A stretch of 64,000 nt of DNA from assembly GCA_029547025.1 (NCBI GenBank), contig JAKPQA010000124.1, positions 52,037 through 116,036 on the forward strand, read 5' to 3'. Below the pieces are notes generated by a model that ran no database searches, was not told where the DNA came from, and was given only the letters and a program-made list of their open reading frames with translations. This document shows, piece after piece, positions 63,190 through 64,000 of this stretch. Source of the stretch: Armatimonadota bacterium. Lineage in GTDB: Bacteria > Armatimonadota > Zipacnadia > UBA1398 > JAKPQA01. Made by a program: the position numbers and the translations under genes. Within the stretch, counting starts at the first letter, position 1; the number at the start of each line of letters is the position of its first letter.

Positions 63190-63426
63190 CTACGCGAACG
63201 AGCGGCGCACCCACGCCTCCGCGTTCCGCTTCCGAGCTGCAGATGTCAGCTTCTCCAGGGAGCCCGCGGTCGCATCGAGCACCAGTCCCGGCCCTCCGCG
63301 CCACGGATCTCTCGCAACCCATCTCCTGGTTCGCGCCTGGCTACACGGCACAACGACAGCCCACGGGCCACCCAAGGCTGCGCCGACAGGGCAGCACGCC
63401 TGGCGTGGCCGGGCCGAGCCCCCCAT
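63190..63426 (-). CDS. Possible small protein, 78 residues, doubtful
   Basis: An ATG six bases after the stop of the 63433 gene opens a 78-residue frame on the same strand. The second half is protein-like (GLVLDATAGSLEKLTSAARKRNAEAWVRR, predicted helical); the first half is Arg/Pro/Cys-rich. There is no strong ribosome site and third-position GC is only moderate. It could be a short gene of the kinase-protease set or chance. Confidence 0.3.
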   Translation of the reverse strand: MGGSARPRQACCPVGAALGGPWAVVVPCSQARTRRWVARDPWRGGPGLVLDATAGSLEKLTSAARKRNAEAWVRRSFA

Positions 63427-63432
63427 GGCGTC

Positions 63433-63858
63433 TCATCCCCGTTCCGCGGCCTCCACCCACGCTGCCGCGACGTCGCGGTCTACGCCCCACCCCTGGGCGA
63501 CGCCGTCGGCAACCTTGGCCGAAGGCACGCCCGCTGACAGCATCGAGTGGATGAAGATCTGAGCGTCCCGGTTCGGGCCCTCCACAGGCATCGCTGGCGC
63601 ATCCGACGTGGGTGACGCGCCCTCGTCGGGTTCGGCAGCCTTCTCGAGGTGGCGCAACACCATCTGGGCGGCCGCGGCGATCGTGCGCGACCCAGAGCTC
63701 GCGGCCTCGCGCAGAGGGGAGGGGTCTTGAGCACATATCCCCATCAGCGCGTACGTGCCCGCGATGGCCTCGCGTTCGCCGTAGGACCCAAGGGGATCCA
63801 GCCCCGACACGATTATCTTGAGTATTGTCTGTACCGCGGGTACGGCTACGGGGCCCAA
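63433..63858 (-). CDS. Small helical protein of unknown function
   Basis: The 141-residue product starts at TTG 63858, two bases after the stop of the preceding gene, with AAAGG in that gene's end serving as ribosome site. The first 75 residues look like two or three amphipathic helices, HEAT-like in feel (AVPAVQTILKIIVSGLD, REAIAGTYALMGICAQ, RTIAAAAQMVLRHLEKA). A Pro/Glu linker follows, then a second helical unit (DAQIFIHSMLSAGVPSAKVADGVAQGWGVDRDVAAAWVEAAE) resembling a small helix-turn-helix-like repeat. No signal peptide. Same strand as the kinase set; function is unknown. Confidence 0.65.
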   Translation of the reverse strand: MGPVAVPAVQTILKIIVSGLDPLGSYGEREAIAGTYALMGICAQDPSPLREAASSGSRTIAAAAQMVLRHLEKAAEPDEGASPTSDAPAMPVEGPNRDAQIFIHSMLSAGVPSAKVADGVAQGWGVDRDVAAAWVEAAERG

Positions 63859-63860
63859 CC

Positions 63861-64000
63861 CTAATGACCTTTGCGCTTTAGGTTGATGGTCGTGAGATCC
63901 AGGAGTCCACAGTGCTTGATGAAGTTCAGGCCATGCTTGACGCGGCGGATGCGACGTTTGCCGCAGGCGATCTGTGCGGTGAGCTCGCCCAGGCTGTCGG
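63861..64000 (-). CDS. C-terminal fragment of a gene cut by the window edge
   Basis: Forty-five codons and a TAG (63861-63863) run in from the right edge. The tail is basic: AQIACGKRRIRRVKHGLNF, then HCGLLDLTTINLKRKGH. Codon use is a little richer in A+T than downstream genes. It nearly abuts the 63433 gene (two bases), so the two are probably one operon. The fragment is too short to assign a family. Confidence 0.6.
   Translation of the reverse strand, partial: DSLGELTAQIACGKRRIRRVKHGLNFIKHCGLLDLTTINLKRKGH

Noticed and set aside
62870..63562. 230-codon plus-strand frame at the right end
   Set aside because: It overlaps the kinase start and the small helical gene on the opposite strand and has Ser/Arg/Pro-rich composition typical of antisense frames.

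Overview
The window is GC-rich bacterial chromosome (roughly two thirds G+C by eye). It carries secreted multi-domain glycan-active enzymes, TPR proteins, a class II (B12-dependent) ribonucleotide reductase, PilZ/type IV pilus functions and Hanks-type kinase signalling. This mix suggests an uncultured heterotroph of Planctomycetota or Armatimonadota type; no rRNA, tRNA or other phylogenetic marker is present, so this is inference. GTG and TTG starts are common. No CRISPR array, prophage or intact transposase was seen.

Layout. 1-19 kb is an accessory carbohydrate region: a cut-off exported protein, a sugar isomerase/epimerase-like TIM barrel, a discoidin-domain TIM-barrel protein, cob(I)alamin adenosyltransferase, a GH36-type alpha-galactosidase with NPCBM, a GH127-type arabinofuranosidase with LamG, a membrane-anchored unknown, a DUF4838-type protein with an inserted LamG, a GH5-like protein, and nrdJ, which overlaps the GH5-like gene by 13 bases. 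19-25.5 kb is a minus-strand histidine cluster (hisB, a 771-base repeat-filled gap, hisH-hisA-hisF-hisI) running by overlaps into a 717-residue TPR protein. A TTGTGG-N17-TATAAT promoter precedes hisB. 25.5-30.1 kb is a plus-strand set of two PilZ proteins and a PilB/GspE ATPase fused to an HDOD domain. 30-38.5 kb has a 1051-residue exported unknown, a URO-D-family protein and four coupled minus-strand genes of exported proteins. The first of these is a caspase-fold (clan CD) protein whose signal peptide is separated from the mature part by an in-frame TAG. 38.6-54.4 kb returns to glycan and lipoprotein functions: a ceramidase-family protein, a beta-propeller-like protein, a LamG/Ig/GH5-like 1286-mer, lnt, a second GH127, GNAT, an esterase-like hydrolase, a second URO-D protein, an exported fucose-isomerase-like protein and a Tat-exported TIM barrel.

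The most unusual part is the right end, 54.9-64 kb, read on the minus strand. It encodes a zinc-ribbon/Ser-Thr kinase/TPR protein, a Clp-N protein with a degenerate Clp D1-like ATPase, and a 1426-residue protein built as Clp-N, Clp D2-like AAA, receiver, FtsH AAA, FtsH AAA, M41 zinc protease. The two downstream proteins look like a ClpC chaperone split between two polypeptides and joined to a soluble double-ring FtsH protease. I read this as a kinase-controlled proteolysis system whose substrates and trigger are unknown.

Non-coding structure is also notable. A roughly 125-base palindromic repeat occurs three times (297-419, 24694-24823, 51609-51734), each time just downstream of a minus-strand stop codon and with compensatory changes in one hairpin. 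A nested inverted repeat with perfect 31-base arms lies at 19058-19319.
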